Notes under the pieces: generated by a model
What the model was told of the DNA's origin: nothing
The model's database searches: none
What the model saw: only the letters and a program-made list of their open reading frames with translations
Assembly (NCBI RefSeq): GCF_017114915.1
Contig: NZ_JAAUOE010000018.1
Location: forward strand, 1-64,000
Length of the DNA stretch: 64,000 nucleotides
Source: Pseudomonas frederiksbergensis
Lineage (GTDB): Bacteria > Pseudomonadota > Gammaproteobacteria > Pseudomonadales > Pseudomonadaceae
Direction of reading: 5' to 3'
Position numbers and translations under genes: made by a program
Shown: positions 35,851 to 43,023 of the stretch, one piece after another
How the letters are laid out: each line of letters starts with the position of its first letter
Position numbering within the stretch: the stretch's first letter is position 1

Positions 35851-37521
35851 TCAGCCATGAAACAACAAAAACAGCAGCACCAGATTCACCAGCAACGACA
35901 CCAGTGCCAAGGTCCGCCAAACCTTCAACGGTTCACGCTCCAGCAACGGTCTGGGGCGTACGCTCAAACTGCGTCGTTCTCCTTGTTCCAGCACTAGCAA
36001 CCATTCTTCCGCCGTTTCAAAACGCTGATCCGCAGCCGCCGCCACCGCGCGCTCCAGACTTTGCGCGATCCATTCCGGCAGGTCGGGTCGATAGCGACTG
36101 GCGCTGACCGGCACACCAAACCGTGGACGCTGAAACGCTTCGATTTCGCCGTAGGGATAATGCCCGGTGAGCAGGTAATACAAGGTCACGCCCACCGCAT
36201 ACAAATCCTGCTGGGGTGTCGGCGGGTCACCGCGAAAGGCTTCCGGCGCGATATAGCTGGGCGTTCCGGGCAGGGCGAACGCTTGATCTTCGGACAGCCC
36301 GGGACAGTAGGCGAGGCCGAAATCCAGCAGGCGCAATTCGCCGTCGTCTCCCAGCAGCAGGTTTTCCGGTTTGATATCGCGGTGCAGAATCTGCCGTCGA
36401 TGCAGGATGCCGACGGCCCGCAGCAGGCGTTCGGCCAGGTCCTGCCATTGCGCCAGGGGCAGCGTTCCGACACGCTCATACAGCTCCGCCAGAGTAGACC
36501 CGGAATATTCACGCATCACGTAGTACAAATGCTGACGCTGACTGGCGGCATGGACTTCAGGGAAATGCCGACCGGCCACGCGCTTGAGAAACCATTCCTC
36601 CGACAACAAGGCCTGTCCGGCCTGGTGATCGTCTCGTAGCGCGCCGGGCAAGGTTTTCAGTAGCCAGGGCTGTTGTTGTGCGTCGCGCACCCGGTAGAGC
36701 AGCGATTGCTGGCTCTGGCCGAGGATCCCTTCGACCTGCCAGCCTTCGAAGGTCTGGCCCGGTTTCAGCGCAGGCGGAAGTGGCCATTGCTGCAGATGAA
36801 TCAGTGCATCGCCAATGCTGGTCTCACCCAAGGCATCGACCCGCACCAGCAGGGCGCTGGCATTGTCCTGGCTGCCGGCCAGGTGCGCAGCGCTGACCAA
36901 GGTCTGCGCGGCACTGTTCAGGTCGGGTTGATCGCGCAGAATCGCCGCAATGGCGGTGTCGCCCAGCACGGCCCAGATGCCGTCGCTGAGCAGCACGAAA
37001 CTCTCGTTCAGGCGCAGTTCGCCATCCAGAAAATCCAGCACCAGATGTTGATCCAGCCCCAGGGCCCGCTTGAGCACATGCTGCATGCCCGGTTGGTCCC
37101 AGACGTGATCCTCGCTCACCCGTTGCAAGGTGTCGGCGTGCCAGCGGTAAACCCGGCAATCGCCGACATGCGCCAGGGTGAAACGCCTGCCGCGCATCAC
37201 CAAGGCACTGACCGTGGTCAGCAGCGGTTGCCCGCCGCCATTGGCCTGCAGCCAGCGATTTTGCGCCATGAGCAGGCGATCGAGTGCCTGGGCGACACCC
37301 CAGGTCTCCGGGGTGGCGTAGTAGTCCAGCGCCAGGGCCTGCAAGGTCGAACGGGCCGCGAGACCGCCATCGGCGCATTGGCTGACACCGTCGGCGATGG
37401 CGAACAGGTAACCCTTGCTCGCCGCCAGTGCCGGGGCCGGAGTGACCAGGCGCAGAGCGTCCTGGTTCTCTTCGCGAGGCCCGATGGCACTGGCTTCGGC
37501 AAAACTCAGTTGCAGGCTCAT
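35851..37521 (-). CDS. Bifunctional PP2C-type phosphatase / Ser-Thr protein kinase with C-terminal membrane anchor
   Basis: A 556-residue fusion. Residues 1 to ~235 form a PP2C domain with metal-binding Asp residues in ENQDALRL, FAIADGVS and VLLSDGIWAV. Residues ~255-510 form a Hanks kinase with Lys in WLLKTLPG, HRDIKPENLLLG, LLDFGLAY and GTPSYIAPEAF; the glycine loop (GILGQSQQSLLY) is degenerate. Residues ~533-553 (TLALVSLLVNLVLLFLLF) form a tail anchor, so both domains face the cytoplasm. It follows nasA by seven bases and must be cotranscribed with the nitrate transporter. The likely role is post-translational control of nitrate uptake or reduction (inference). Confidence 0.9.
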   Translation of the reverse strand: MSLQLSFAEASAIGPREENQDALRLVTPAPALAASKGYLFAIADGVSQCADGGLAARSTLQALALDYYATPETWGVAQALDRLLMAQNRWLQANGGGQPLLTTVSALVMRGRRFTLAHVGDCRVYRWHADTLQRVSEDHVWDQPGMQHVLKRALGLDQHLVLDFLDGELRLNESFVLLSDGIWAVLGDTAIAAILRDQPDLNSAAQTLVSAAHLAGSQDNASALLVRVDALGETSIGDALIHLQQWPLPPALKPGQTFEGWQVEGILGQSQQSLLYRVRDAQQQPWLLKTLPGALRDDHQAGQALLSEEWFLKRVAGRHFPEVHAASQRQHLYYVMREYSGSTLAELYERVGTLPLAQWQDLAERLLRAVGILHRRQILHRDIKPENLLLGDDGELRLLDFGLAYCPGLSEDQAFALPGTPSYIAPEAFRGDPPTPQQDLYAVGVTLYYLLTGHYPYGEIEAFQRPRFGVPVSASRYRPDLPEWIAQSLERAVAAAADQRFETAEEWLLVLEQGERRSLSVRPRPLLEREPLKVWRTLALVSLLVNLVLLFLLFHG

Positions 37522-37528
37522 TCAGCCC

Positions 37529-38740
37529 TCACACTCGAGCAGCGGTGACGGCTGCCGAACCCCAAGTGGTTCTCCAGCGACGCTTCACGCCATGCAGGCC
37601 GAACCAGGCGAGGACGCCGAGGCTGGCGAACAACCACAAGGCCATTTGGTAGCTGCCGGTGCTTTGCTTGATCGCGCCCATGCCGGCCGCCAGTGCGAAG
37701 CCACCGATGCCGCCGGCCATGCCGATCAAACCGGTCATCACACCGATCTCCCGACGAAAACGCTGCGGCACCAACTGGAATACGGCGCCGTTGCCTGCAC
37801 CTAAACCGAGCATAGTGCAGACGAAAAGCGCCAATGCTGCGTAGGAACTTGGCAGATTGAAACCCACGGTCGCAATGCAGATCGCTGCCACGGTGTACAT
37901 CGCCAGCAGGGTACGAATCCCGCCGAAGCGATCCGCCAGTGCGCCGCCCAACGGACGCATGAGGCTGCCACCGAACACGCACGCCGCAGTGTAGTAGCCG
38001 GCAGTCACCGGGCTCAGGCCGTATTGGTCGTTGAAGTAGCCGGGCAGGGCGCTGGCCAGACCGATGAAACCGCCGAAGGTCACGCTGTAGAAAAACATGA
38101 ACCACCAGCTGTCGCGATCACCCAAGGCCTTGAAGTAGTCGGCCATGGACTTGGCTTTCGGCCGCTCAGGGGCGTTTTTGGCCAGCCACGCGAAGACGAT
38201 CAGGGTCAGGATCAGCGGGATCAGGGCGAAGCCGAACACGTTGCTCCAGCCAAACGCGGCGGCCATCACCGGGGCGATCAGGGCAGCGAGCACGGTGCCC
38301 GAGTTACCGGCGCCGGCGATGCCCATGGCTTTGCCTTGATGCTGTGGCGGATACCATTGCGAGGCCAGCGGCAGGGCGACGGCGAACGACGCACCGGCCA
38401 TGCCGAGGAACAGGCCCAGTACCAGGGCCTGCTCGTAACTGTGGATGCCGACTTTCCAGGCGACGAACAGGGCGCAGATGACGATCACCTGGCCGATCAT
38501 GCCGGCGGTTTTTGGCGACAGGCGATCAGCCAGCAGGCCCATCGCAAAGCGCAACACGGCCCCGGCCAGAATCGGCGTGGCCACCATCAGCCCGCGCTGT
38601 TGGGTGGTCAGGTGCAGGTCAGCGGCGATCTGCACCGCCAGAGGGCCGAGCAGGTACCAGACCATGAAGCTCAGATCGAAATAGAGGAAGGCCGCGAACA
38701 GTGTCGGGGTATGGCCGGATTTCCAGAAGCTTGAATTCAT
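37529..38740 (-). CDS. nasA: Nitrate/nitrite transporter, MFS NNP family
   Basis: A 403-residue transporter with about 12 hydrophobic helices. The NNP nitrate-signature glycine-rich helices are visible in FLGMAGASFAVALPLASQWYPP plus MGIAGAGNSGTVLAALI (helix 5) and LGLGAGNGAVFQLVPQRF with GMAGGIGGFALAAGMG (helix 11 region). It imports nitrate for assimilation. GAGG precedes ATG 38740. Its leader holds a sigma-54 promoter, two hexaloop hairpins and an attenuator. The downstream kinase/phosphatase gene is seven bases away. Confidence 0.94.
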   Translation of the reverse strand: MNSSFWKSGHTPTLFAAFLYFDLSFMVWYLLGPLAVQIAADLHLTTQQRGLMVATPILAGAVLRFAMGLLADRLSPKTAGMIGQVIVICALFVAWKVGIHSYEQALVLGLFLGMAGASFAVALPLASQWYPPQHQGKAMGIAGAGNSGTVLAALIAPVMAAAFGWSNVFGFALIPLILTLIVFAWLAKNAPERPKAKSMADYFKALGDRDSWWFMFFYSVTFGGFIGLASALPGYFNDQYGLSPVTAGYYTAACVFGGSLMRPLGGALADRFGGIRTLLAMYTVAAICIATVGFNLPSSYAALALFVCTMLGLGAGNGAVFQLVPQRFRREIGVMTGLIGMAGGIGGFALAAGMGAIKQSTGSYQMALWLFASLGVLAWFGLHGVKRRWRTTWGSAAVTAARV

Positions 38741-38841
38741 CGCGCACCTCAGCTGTCAGGCGTATCAAGAAGGAGTCGTGAGCTTGCAGGTGGGGCGCCA
38801 CAACGGCCGCACCACCGGCCCCGGTCTCTGGGGCCAAAACG

Positions 38842-38891
38842 AAAAAACGCCGCTACCCGATCCGCCAGGAGGCGAATGAGATGAGCGACGT
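38842..38891 (-). terminator. Attenuator terminator in the nasA leader
   Basis: On the minus strand ACGTCGCT (38891-38884) can pair with AGCGGCGT (38854-38847), followed by TTTTT; the loop holds a small CGCC-TCCT-GGCG hairpin. The 5' strand shares GTCG with the second hexaloop hairpin, so the two structures exclude each other, as in the other two nitrate leaders. Confidence 0.75.
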
Positions 38892-38926
38892 CTTTGTCGT
38901 AGGTGGGGCAACCGCCGTTGGTTACC
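38886..38926 (-). promoter_or_regulatory. Dual ANTAR-type hexaloop hairpins (NasT target) in the nasA leader
   Basis: Minus strand: GGTAACC-[AACGGC]-GGTTGCC (38926-38907) and CGAC-[AAAGAC]-GTCG (38899-38886). Both loops have six bases with A1 and G4. The hairpins are seven bases apart, and the first begins about five bases after the predicted transcript start. Confidence 0.85.
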
Positions 38927-38941
38927 TTGCAGGGATTACTT

Positions 38942-38958
38942 AGCGAGATTTGTGCCAA
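38942..38958 (-). promoter_or_regulatory. Sigma-54 promoter of nasA
   Basis: The minus strand reads TTGGCAC-AAATC-TCGCT, one mismatch from the -24/-12 consensus with exact spacing. The predicted start is near 38931. A REPIN begins only 24 bp upstream (38982), filling the place where NtrC sites would normally lie. Confidence 0.82.
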
Positions 38959-38981
38959 CACGCGAGATCGCGTTGTGACCA

Positions 38982-39072
38982 TTCGCGGGCAAGCCTCGCT
39001 CCTACAGGTTTTGTGTCGTTTACAACATGTGCATTCACCACAAAACCTGTAGGAGCGAGGCTTGCCCGCGAA
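38982..39072. repeat. REPIN with perfect 34-bp arms between nasA and nasT
   Basis: The left arm starts TTCGCGGGCAAGCCTCGCTC (38982) and the right arm ends with its inverse at 39072; all 34 bases per arm match, with 23 bp between. It is downstream of nasT (minus strand) and directly upstream of the nasA promoter. Confidence 0.92.
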
Positions 39073-39098
39073 GGCGTCTGCAAAGGCTCCGCAAGGCT

Positions 39099-39674
39099 TC
39101 AGCCAAGCAACTCACTCATGGCAATGATCTGCTCCGCCACCTGTATCAGCTTCTGCTGGCGGCTCATGGCCTGGCGGCGCATCAGGGTGTAGGCCTCTTC
39201 CTCGTTGCAGTCCTTCATCTTCATCAGCAGCCCCTTGGCCAGCTCGATGCGCTTGCGCTCGGCCAGTTGCTGGTCGCGGGCGTGCAGTTGCGCGCGCAGG
39301 GCCTGGTCGCTTTCAAAGCGCGCCATGGCCACGTCGAGAATCGGCTGCAAGCGTTGTGCGTGAATGCCTTCGACGATGTAGGCACTGACGCCGGACTTGA
39401 TCGCCCGGCGCATCACGCCGGGGTCGTGCTCGTCAGTGAACATCACAATTGGCCGTGGTTGGTCACGGGTCACCAGCACCACTTGCTCCATCACATCGCG
39501 GCTCGGTGACTCGGTATCGATCAGGATCACGTCCGGACGCACCGTTTCGACGCGCGCGGGCAGGTCAATGGTCAGGCCGGATTCGTCGATAACCTCGAAC
39601 CCGGCTTCGGTCAGGGCCGCTTTCAGACGCCCGACTTTTTTCGCGGTGTCATTGATCAGCAGGATACGCAACAT
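39099..39674 (-). CDS. nasT: NasT, ANTAR-domain antitermination regulator of nitrate assimilation
   Basis: A 191-residue response-regulator-like protein. The receiver-type N-domain (RILLINDTAKKVGRLKAAL, DVILIDTESPSRD) is followed by a helical linker and the C-terminal ANTAR RNA-binding domain (LAERKRIELAKGLLMKMKDCNEEEAYTLMRRQAMSRQQ). NasT binds paired hexaloop hairpins in nitrate-operon leaders and prevents termination when released from NasS. It lies 15 bases after nasS. The window contains its likely targets in front of nirB, nasA and nasS. Confidence 0.94.
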   Translation of the reverse strand: MLRILLINDTAKKVGRLKAALTEAGFEVIDESGLTIDLPARVETVRPDVILIDTESPSRDVMEQVVLVTRDQPRPIVMFTDEHDPGVMRRAIKSGVSAYIVEGIHAQRLQPILDVAMARFESDQALRAQLHARDQQLAERKRIELAKGLLMKMKDCNEEEAYTLMRRQAMSRQQKLIQVAEQIIAMSELLG

Positions 39675-39689
39675 ATTCGCAGGCTCCTG

Positions 39690-40904
39690 TCAGCGGCTGG
39701 CGAGAAGAGGAGAGCTGTCGCTCATGGCGTGCAGCGCGAAGCTGCGGGCATAGCCGGCCGGGTCCGAACCGTCCCAGACTTTGCCGTCGATCAGTTGACT
39801 GCTGCGCATTTCCTGACTCCGGGCGGGCACACCGACAGCGGTGGCGGCCTCACGGTATAAGTCTAGTTGCTGGACATGACGGGCCACGCCGAGGTAATCC
39901 GGGTCGTCACGCAGCAAGCCCCAGCGACGGAACTGGGTCATGAACCACATACCGTCGGACAAATACGGAAAATTGACCTCGCCACCACCGTGGAAACGCA
40001 TGGCGTGCGGGTCTTGCCAGCGATTGCCCAGGCCGTCGGTGTAGTCACCGAGCAAGCGCGGTTCGATGCAATCGAGCGGGGCATCCAGGTATTGGGTGGC
40101 GCTCAACAGTTGCGCGGTGCTGCGGCGATTTTCGTGGCTGGCTTCGATGAAGCGGCTGGCTTCGAGGATCGCCATCACCAAGGCCCGGGCGGTATTGGGG
40201 TATTGCTCGACAAAGGCCCGGGTGCAGCCGAGGACTTTTTCCGGGTGATCGGGCCAAATCGTCTGGGTGGTGGCCATGGTGAACCCCAGATTCTGCTGCA
40301 CCGCGCTGGCGGCCCACGGTTCGCCGACGCATAAACCGTCGATGCGCCCGGCTTGCAGGTGCGCGATCATTTGTGGCGGCGGTACCACCACGCTGTCGAC
40401 ATCCTGCAACGGATGAAGGCCCTGACTCGCCAGCCAGTAGTACAGCCACATGGCGTGGGTGCCCGTGGGAAATGTCTGGGCGAAGGTCAGTTTTGGGCGA
40501 CTTTGGTGCACGTGCAGGTGAAGTGCTTCAGGACTGGTCACGCCCAGGGCTTGCAAGCCGTGGGAGAGGTTGATGCTCTGGCCGTTCTGGTTCAGGCCCA
40601 TGAGCACGGCCATGTCGGTGGAGGCTACGCCGCCGATGCCCAGGTGCACGGCGTAAATCAGGCCGTACAGGCTGTGGGCGGCGTCGAGTTCGCCGCTGAC
40701 CAGTTTGTCTCGCAGGTTGGCCCAGGATGACTGGCGCTTGAGGCTCAGGGTCAGGCCGTAGGGTTGGGCGAAGCCCTGGGTGGCGGCGACTACCACGGAG
40801 GCGCAGTCGCTCAGGGCCATGAAGCCGAGGTTGATTTCGGTTTTTTCCGGGGCATCGCTGCCGTTGACCCAGGCCAGTGGGCCGGCTGATGGTTCATTCA
40901 TCAT
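39690..40904 (-). CDS. nasS: NasS, nitrate/nitrite sensor that holds NasT
   Basis: A 404-residue protein of the nitrate-binding NrtA/NasS type (LGFMALSDCASVVVAATQGF, SLYGLIYAVHLGIGG, FTTGTHAMWLYYWLAS-like FPTGTHAMWLYYWLAS, GEPWAASAVQQNLGFT). It has no signal peptide, so it is a cytoplasmic sensor rather than a transport component. Nitrate or nitrite binding releases NasT. Two ATGs stand in tandem (40904 and 40901); the first is chosen because GGAAGG lies five bases upstream. The frame is open further upstream to 41036, but that region is the structured leader. nasS and nasT form one operon. Confidence 0.93.
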   Translation of the reverse strand: MMNEPSAGPLAWVNGSDAPEKTEINLGFMALSDCASVVVAATQGFAQPYGLTLSLKRQSSWANLRDKLVSGELDAAHSLYGLIYAVHLGIGGVASTDMAVLMGLNQNGQSINLSHGLQALGVTSPEALHLHVHQSRPKLTFAQTFPTGTHAMWLYYWLASQGLHPLQDVDSVVVPPPQMIAHLQAGRIDGLCVGEPWAASAVQQNLGFTMATTQTIWPDHPEKVLGCTRAFVEQYPNTARALVMAILEASRFIEASHENRRSTAQLLSATQYLDAPLDCIEPRLLGDYTDGLGNRWQDPHAMRFHGGGEVNFPYLSDGMWFMTQFRRWGLLRDDPDYLGVARHVQQLDLYREAATAVGVPARSQEMRSSQLIDGKVWDGSDPAGYARSFALHAMSDSSPLLASR

Positions 40905-40915
40905 TTGCACCTTCC

Positions 40916-40965
40916 AAAAAAAACGTCGTCCCATGGCCTCCGCGCGAGCAGAGCCGGTGACGACG
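40916..40965 (-). terminator. Attenuator terminator in the nasS leader
   Basis: On the minus strand CGTCGTC (40965-40959) pairs with GACGACG (40930-40924), followed by eight T and, right after, the nasS ribosome site and ATG. The 28-base loop can form an inner GGC/GCC stem. Its 5' strand overlaps the second hexaloop hairpin (40976-40960), giving mutually exclusive folds. Confidence 0.78.
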
Positions 40966-40999
40966 CCATTGTCCGTGCACCCATCCCGTCGTTGGCATG
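40960..40999 (-). promoter_or_regulatory. Dual ANTAR-type hexaloop hairpins in the nasS-nasT leader
   Basis: Minus strand: CATGCC-[AACGAC]-GGGATG (40999-40982, one G-G mismatch in the stem) and ACGGAC-[AATGGC]-GTCGT (40976-40960, one bulged G). Both loops have six bases with A1 and G4. The stems are less perfect than in the nirB and nasA leaders, but order, spacing and overlap with the terminator are the same. Confidence 0.7.
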
Positions 41000-41019
41000 A
41001 GTGCTGATGCCCATGTTGG

Positions 41020-41036
41020 TGCAAGGCATATGCCAT
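41020..41036 (-). promoter_or_regulatory. Candidate sigma-54 promoter of nasS-nasT
   Basis: The minus strand reads ATGGCAT-ATGCC-TTGCA: the GG and GC pairs of the -24/-12 element are present at exact spacing, with two mismatches to TTGGCAC. The predicted start near 41009 is ~10 bases before the first hexaloop hairpin, as in the other two units. A perfect NtrC-like half-site (TGCACC on the minus strand) overlaps the -12 box. Confidence 0.6.
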
Positions 41037-41084
41037 CGCTGGCTGATTTTGCCGCGCGCCTCGCGTGAAGCGCTGATGCGCGGC

Positions 41085-41090
41085 TATAAT
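41085..41090 (+). promoter_or_regulatory. Candidate -10 box of pyrD
   Basis: A perfect TATAAT lies 36 bases before the pyrD start. No good -35 box is visible at 17 bp. It is divergent from the nasS promoter ~50 bp away. Confidence 0.5.
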
Positions 41091-41126
41091 CGCCGCCTCT
41101 CATCGCCAACCGAGTCAAGCCTGCCC

Positions 41127-42146
41127 ATGTACACCCTGGCCCGTCAGCTGCTGTTCAAACTTTCCCCGGAAACCTCCCACGATCTGTCCCTGGACCTGAT
41201 CGGCGCGGGCGGACGTTTGGGCCTCAACGGCTTGTTGTGCAAGGCGCCGGCGAAAATGCCGGTGACCGTCATGGGCCTGGAATTCCCGAACCCGGTGGGT
41301 CTGGCGGCCGGTCTGGACAAGAACGGCGCGGCGATCGACGGTTTTGCCCAACTGGGGTTCGGTTTCGTCGAAATTGGCACCGTTACCCCGCGTCCGCAAC
41401 CGGGTAATCCGAAACCACGGATATTCCGCTTGCCAGAGGCCGAGGCGATCATCAACCGCATGGGCTTCAACAATCTTGGCGTCGATCACCTGCTCGCTCG
41501 CGTAGCGGCGGCCAAGTACAAGGGCGTGCTGGGGATCAACATCGGCAAGAACTTCGATACACCGGTCGAGCGTGCGGTCGACGACTACCTGATCTGCCTG
41601 GACAAGGTTTACGCCCACGCCAGCTACGTGACGGTCAACGTCAGTTCGCCGAACACCCCGGGCCTGCGCAGCCTGCAATTCGGCGATTCGCTCAAGCAAT
41701 TGCTCGCCGACCTGGCCACGCGCCGGGCGGAACTGGCCCAGCGCCACGGCAAACAGGTACCGCTGGCGATCAAGATCGCGCCGGACATGACCGACGAAGA
41801 AACCGTTCAGGTCGCCCAGGCGTTGATCGAAACCGGGATGGATGCGGTGATCGCCACCAACACCACCCTGAGCCGCGTCGGTGTCGAAGGCCTGGAGCAT
41901 GGTGACGAGGCGGGTGGTCTGTCCGGCGCACCGGTGCGCGAAAAGAGCACTCACACCGTGAAGGTGCTGGCGGCGGAACTGGCCGGTCGTTTGCCGATCA
42001 TCGCCGTGGGCGGCATCACCGAAGGCAAGCACGCGGCTGAGAAAATCGCCGCGGGTGCGAGCCTGGTGCAGATCTACTCCGGCTTTATCTATAAAGGTCC
42101 GGCGCTGATTCGTGAATCGGTGGATGCCATCGCTGCGTTGCGCTAG
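41127..42146 (+). CDS. pyrD: Dihydroorotate dehydrogenase (quinone), class 2
   Basis: A 339-residue membrane-associated flavoenzyme oxidising dihydroorotate to orotate in pyrimidine synthesis, with electrons passed to quinone. Class 2 features: an N-terminal amphipathic extension ([24 protein letters not shown]), then [47 protein letters not shown], the catalytic Ser region [25 protein letters not shown], and IAVGGI near the end. ATG 41127 gives the standard start; the frame open upstream to 41001 lies in the nasS leader. Confidence 0.97.
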   Translation: MYTLARQLLFKLSPETSHDLSLDLIGAGGRLGLNGLLCKAPAKMPVTVMGLEFPNPVGLAAGLDKNGAAIDGFAQLGFGFVEIGTVTPRPQPGNPKPRIFRLPEAEAIINRMGFNNLGVDHLLARVAAAKYKGVLGINIGKNFDTPVERAVDDYLICLDKVYAHASYVTVNVSSPNTPGLRSLQFGDSLKQLLADLATRRAELAQRHGKQVPLAIKIAPDMTDEETVQVAQALIETGMDAVIATNTTLSRVGVEGLEHGDEAGGLSGAPVREKSTHTVKVLAAELAGRLPIIAVGGITEGKHAAEKIAAGASLVQIYSGFIYKGPALIRESVDAIAALR

Positions 42147-42168
42147 TTCAGCCTGCAATGCAAGCATA

Positions 42169-42193
42169 AAAAAGGGCTCCTCGAAGGAGCCCC
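42169..42193 (-). terminator. rmf terminator
   Basis: Read on the minus strand, GGGCTCC-TTCGA-GGAGCCC is followed by TTTTTT. It lies 86 bases after the rmf stop. Seen from the plus strand it sits after pyrD but lacks a T-tract there. Confidence 0.75.
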
Positions 42194-42278
42194 TGGGCCG
42201 AAGCCCGCCGTCCGGATGGGACGTGCGTGGTTAAGTCATTGCGTAATCAGATTGTCGTGTCGGAGTGTGTGCCCTGTA

Positions 42279-42494
42279 TTAGCCGACGGCGTGAAGTTCG
42301 TTGAGTCTGTGGATTCCCGCAGTGCCGGTCATACCGTCCCAGTTGTCGCCGCGTCCTTCTCGCCAGCCATTGATCCAGGCTTGGCGTACCGACGGTAGAG
42401 TAAAAGGGCAAAGCTCACGGGATTTACCACCAACGCCATATTGATATCCGCGCAAAAATGCTCTTTCCAACGGATCACGCTTAAGTCTTCTCAT
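42279..42494 (-). CDS. rmf: Ribosome modulation factor
   Basis: A 71-residue basic protein with the RMF pattern MRRLKRDPLERAFLRGYQYG and CPFTLPSVRQAWINGWREGR. RMF dimerises 70S ribosomes into inactive 100S particles in stationary phase. The length exceeds E. coli Rmf (55) by a C-terminal extension (DGMTGTAGIHRLNELHAVG), as in other Pseudomonas (recollection). GAGGG precedes ATG 42494. A leader region with three consecutive hairpins lies 57-131 bases upstream of the start. Confidence 0.95.
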   Translation of the reverse strand: MRRLKRDPLERAFLRGYQYGVGGKSRELCPFTLPSVRQAWINGWREGRGDNWDGMTGTAGIHRLNELHAVG

Positions 42495-42550
42495 AGGGTG
42501 TTTCCCTCACTTGTTGACTGTATGTATCGCGTCGACCTCAATCGAGGTCA

Positions 42551-42625
42551 GGCAGAAAAATTCTGCCGTTGGCGGCTCGCTGCCGGCGTCGCGAGCCAAG
42601 GTGTTGACGCCGTTGCGACGTCAAC
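42551..42625. other. Three consecutive perfect hairpins in the rmf upstream region
   Basis: GGCAGAA-AAA-TTCTGCC (42551-42567), GGCTCGC-N10-GCGAGCC (42574-42597) and GTTGACG-N9-CGTCAAC (42603-42625) follow each other with only 5-6 bases between. They would be in the 5' leader of rmf (minus strand) if the promoter is beyond 42626. They could act in mRNA stability or translation control; this is inferred. Confidence 0.6.
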
Positions 42626-43023
42626 CTGAGTTGAGTTCTAACCAATGCGTCACATCGAGGGAATGATCGTTTTGTCATAAGAACGTAACCATAAAGATGG
42701 TATGGCCATAAGTAACACGATATTTGCTCCGTATTTATTGGCCAAAGCCCGTATGATCGGCCCTGCGCTGGATGCCGGGGTTGAGCCCTTAACGAGAATG
42801 ACACCCGTTGCACTTGGGGATTATTCGACGAAGGGTCGACTTATGACATTTTGTTGCATCAACTTTTTTATCTGCCCTGGCATCTAAGCTCTTTTAACCT
42901 GAGCAGCAAGGGTGGAACGGCACACCTTCGTGCCACGCGGGCGTTCTGTTAGAAAAGCGCCTGATTGAAAACCGGATCGGCAATGCGTTGCCGGTTCACT
43001 TAGCTAAAGGCTCTGGAATTACC
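42626..43023. other. Long non-coding stretch between rmf and rlmKL
   Basis: No convincing gene is seen in these 398 bases. They must hold the rmf promoter (minus strand) and the rlmKL promoter and leader (plus strand). Visible structures are GGCAC-ACCTTC-GTGCC (42919-42934) and the nested stems AACCGG...CCGGTT around CGGCAA-TGCG-TTGCCG (42970-42996), both in the rlmKL leader. The stretch is clearly A/T-richer than its surroundings up to about 42900. Confidence 0.55.

Noticed and set aside
38817..38835. GGCCCC...GGGGCC hairpin in the nasA leader as the attenuator
   Set aside because: It has no T-tract on the minus strand, while the hairpin at 38842-38891 has one and overlaps the second hexaloop.
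42538..42813. Possible 91-residue minus-strand gene upstream of rmf
   Set aside because: It runs through the three perfect hairpins, has no recognisable motif and no good ribosome site; a leader or promoter function is more likely.
42919..42934. Six-base-loop hairpin GGCAC-ACCTTC-GTGCC in the rlmKL leader as an ANTAR site
   Set aside because: The loop has A1 but T at position 4, there is no paired second hexaloop, and no link to nitrate genes.
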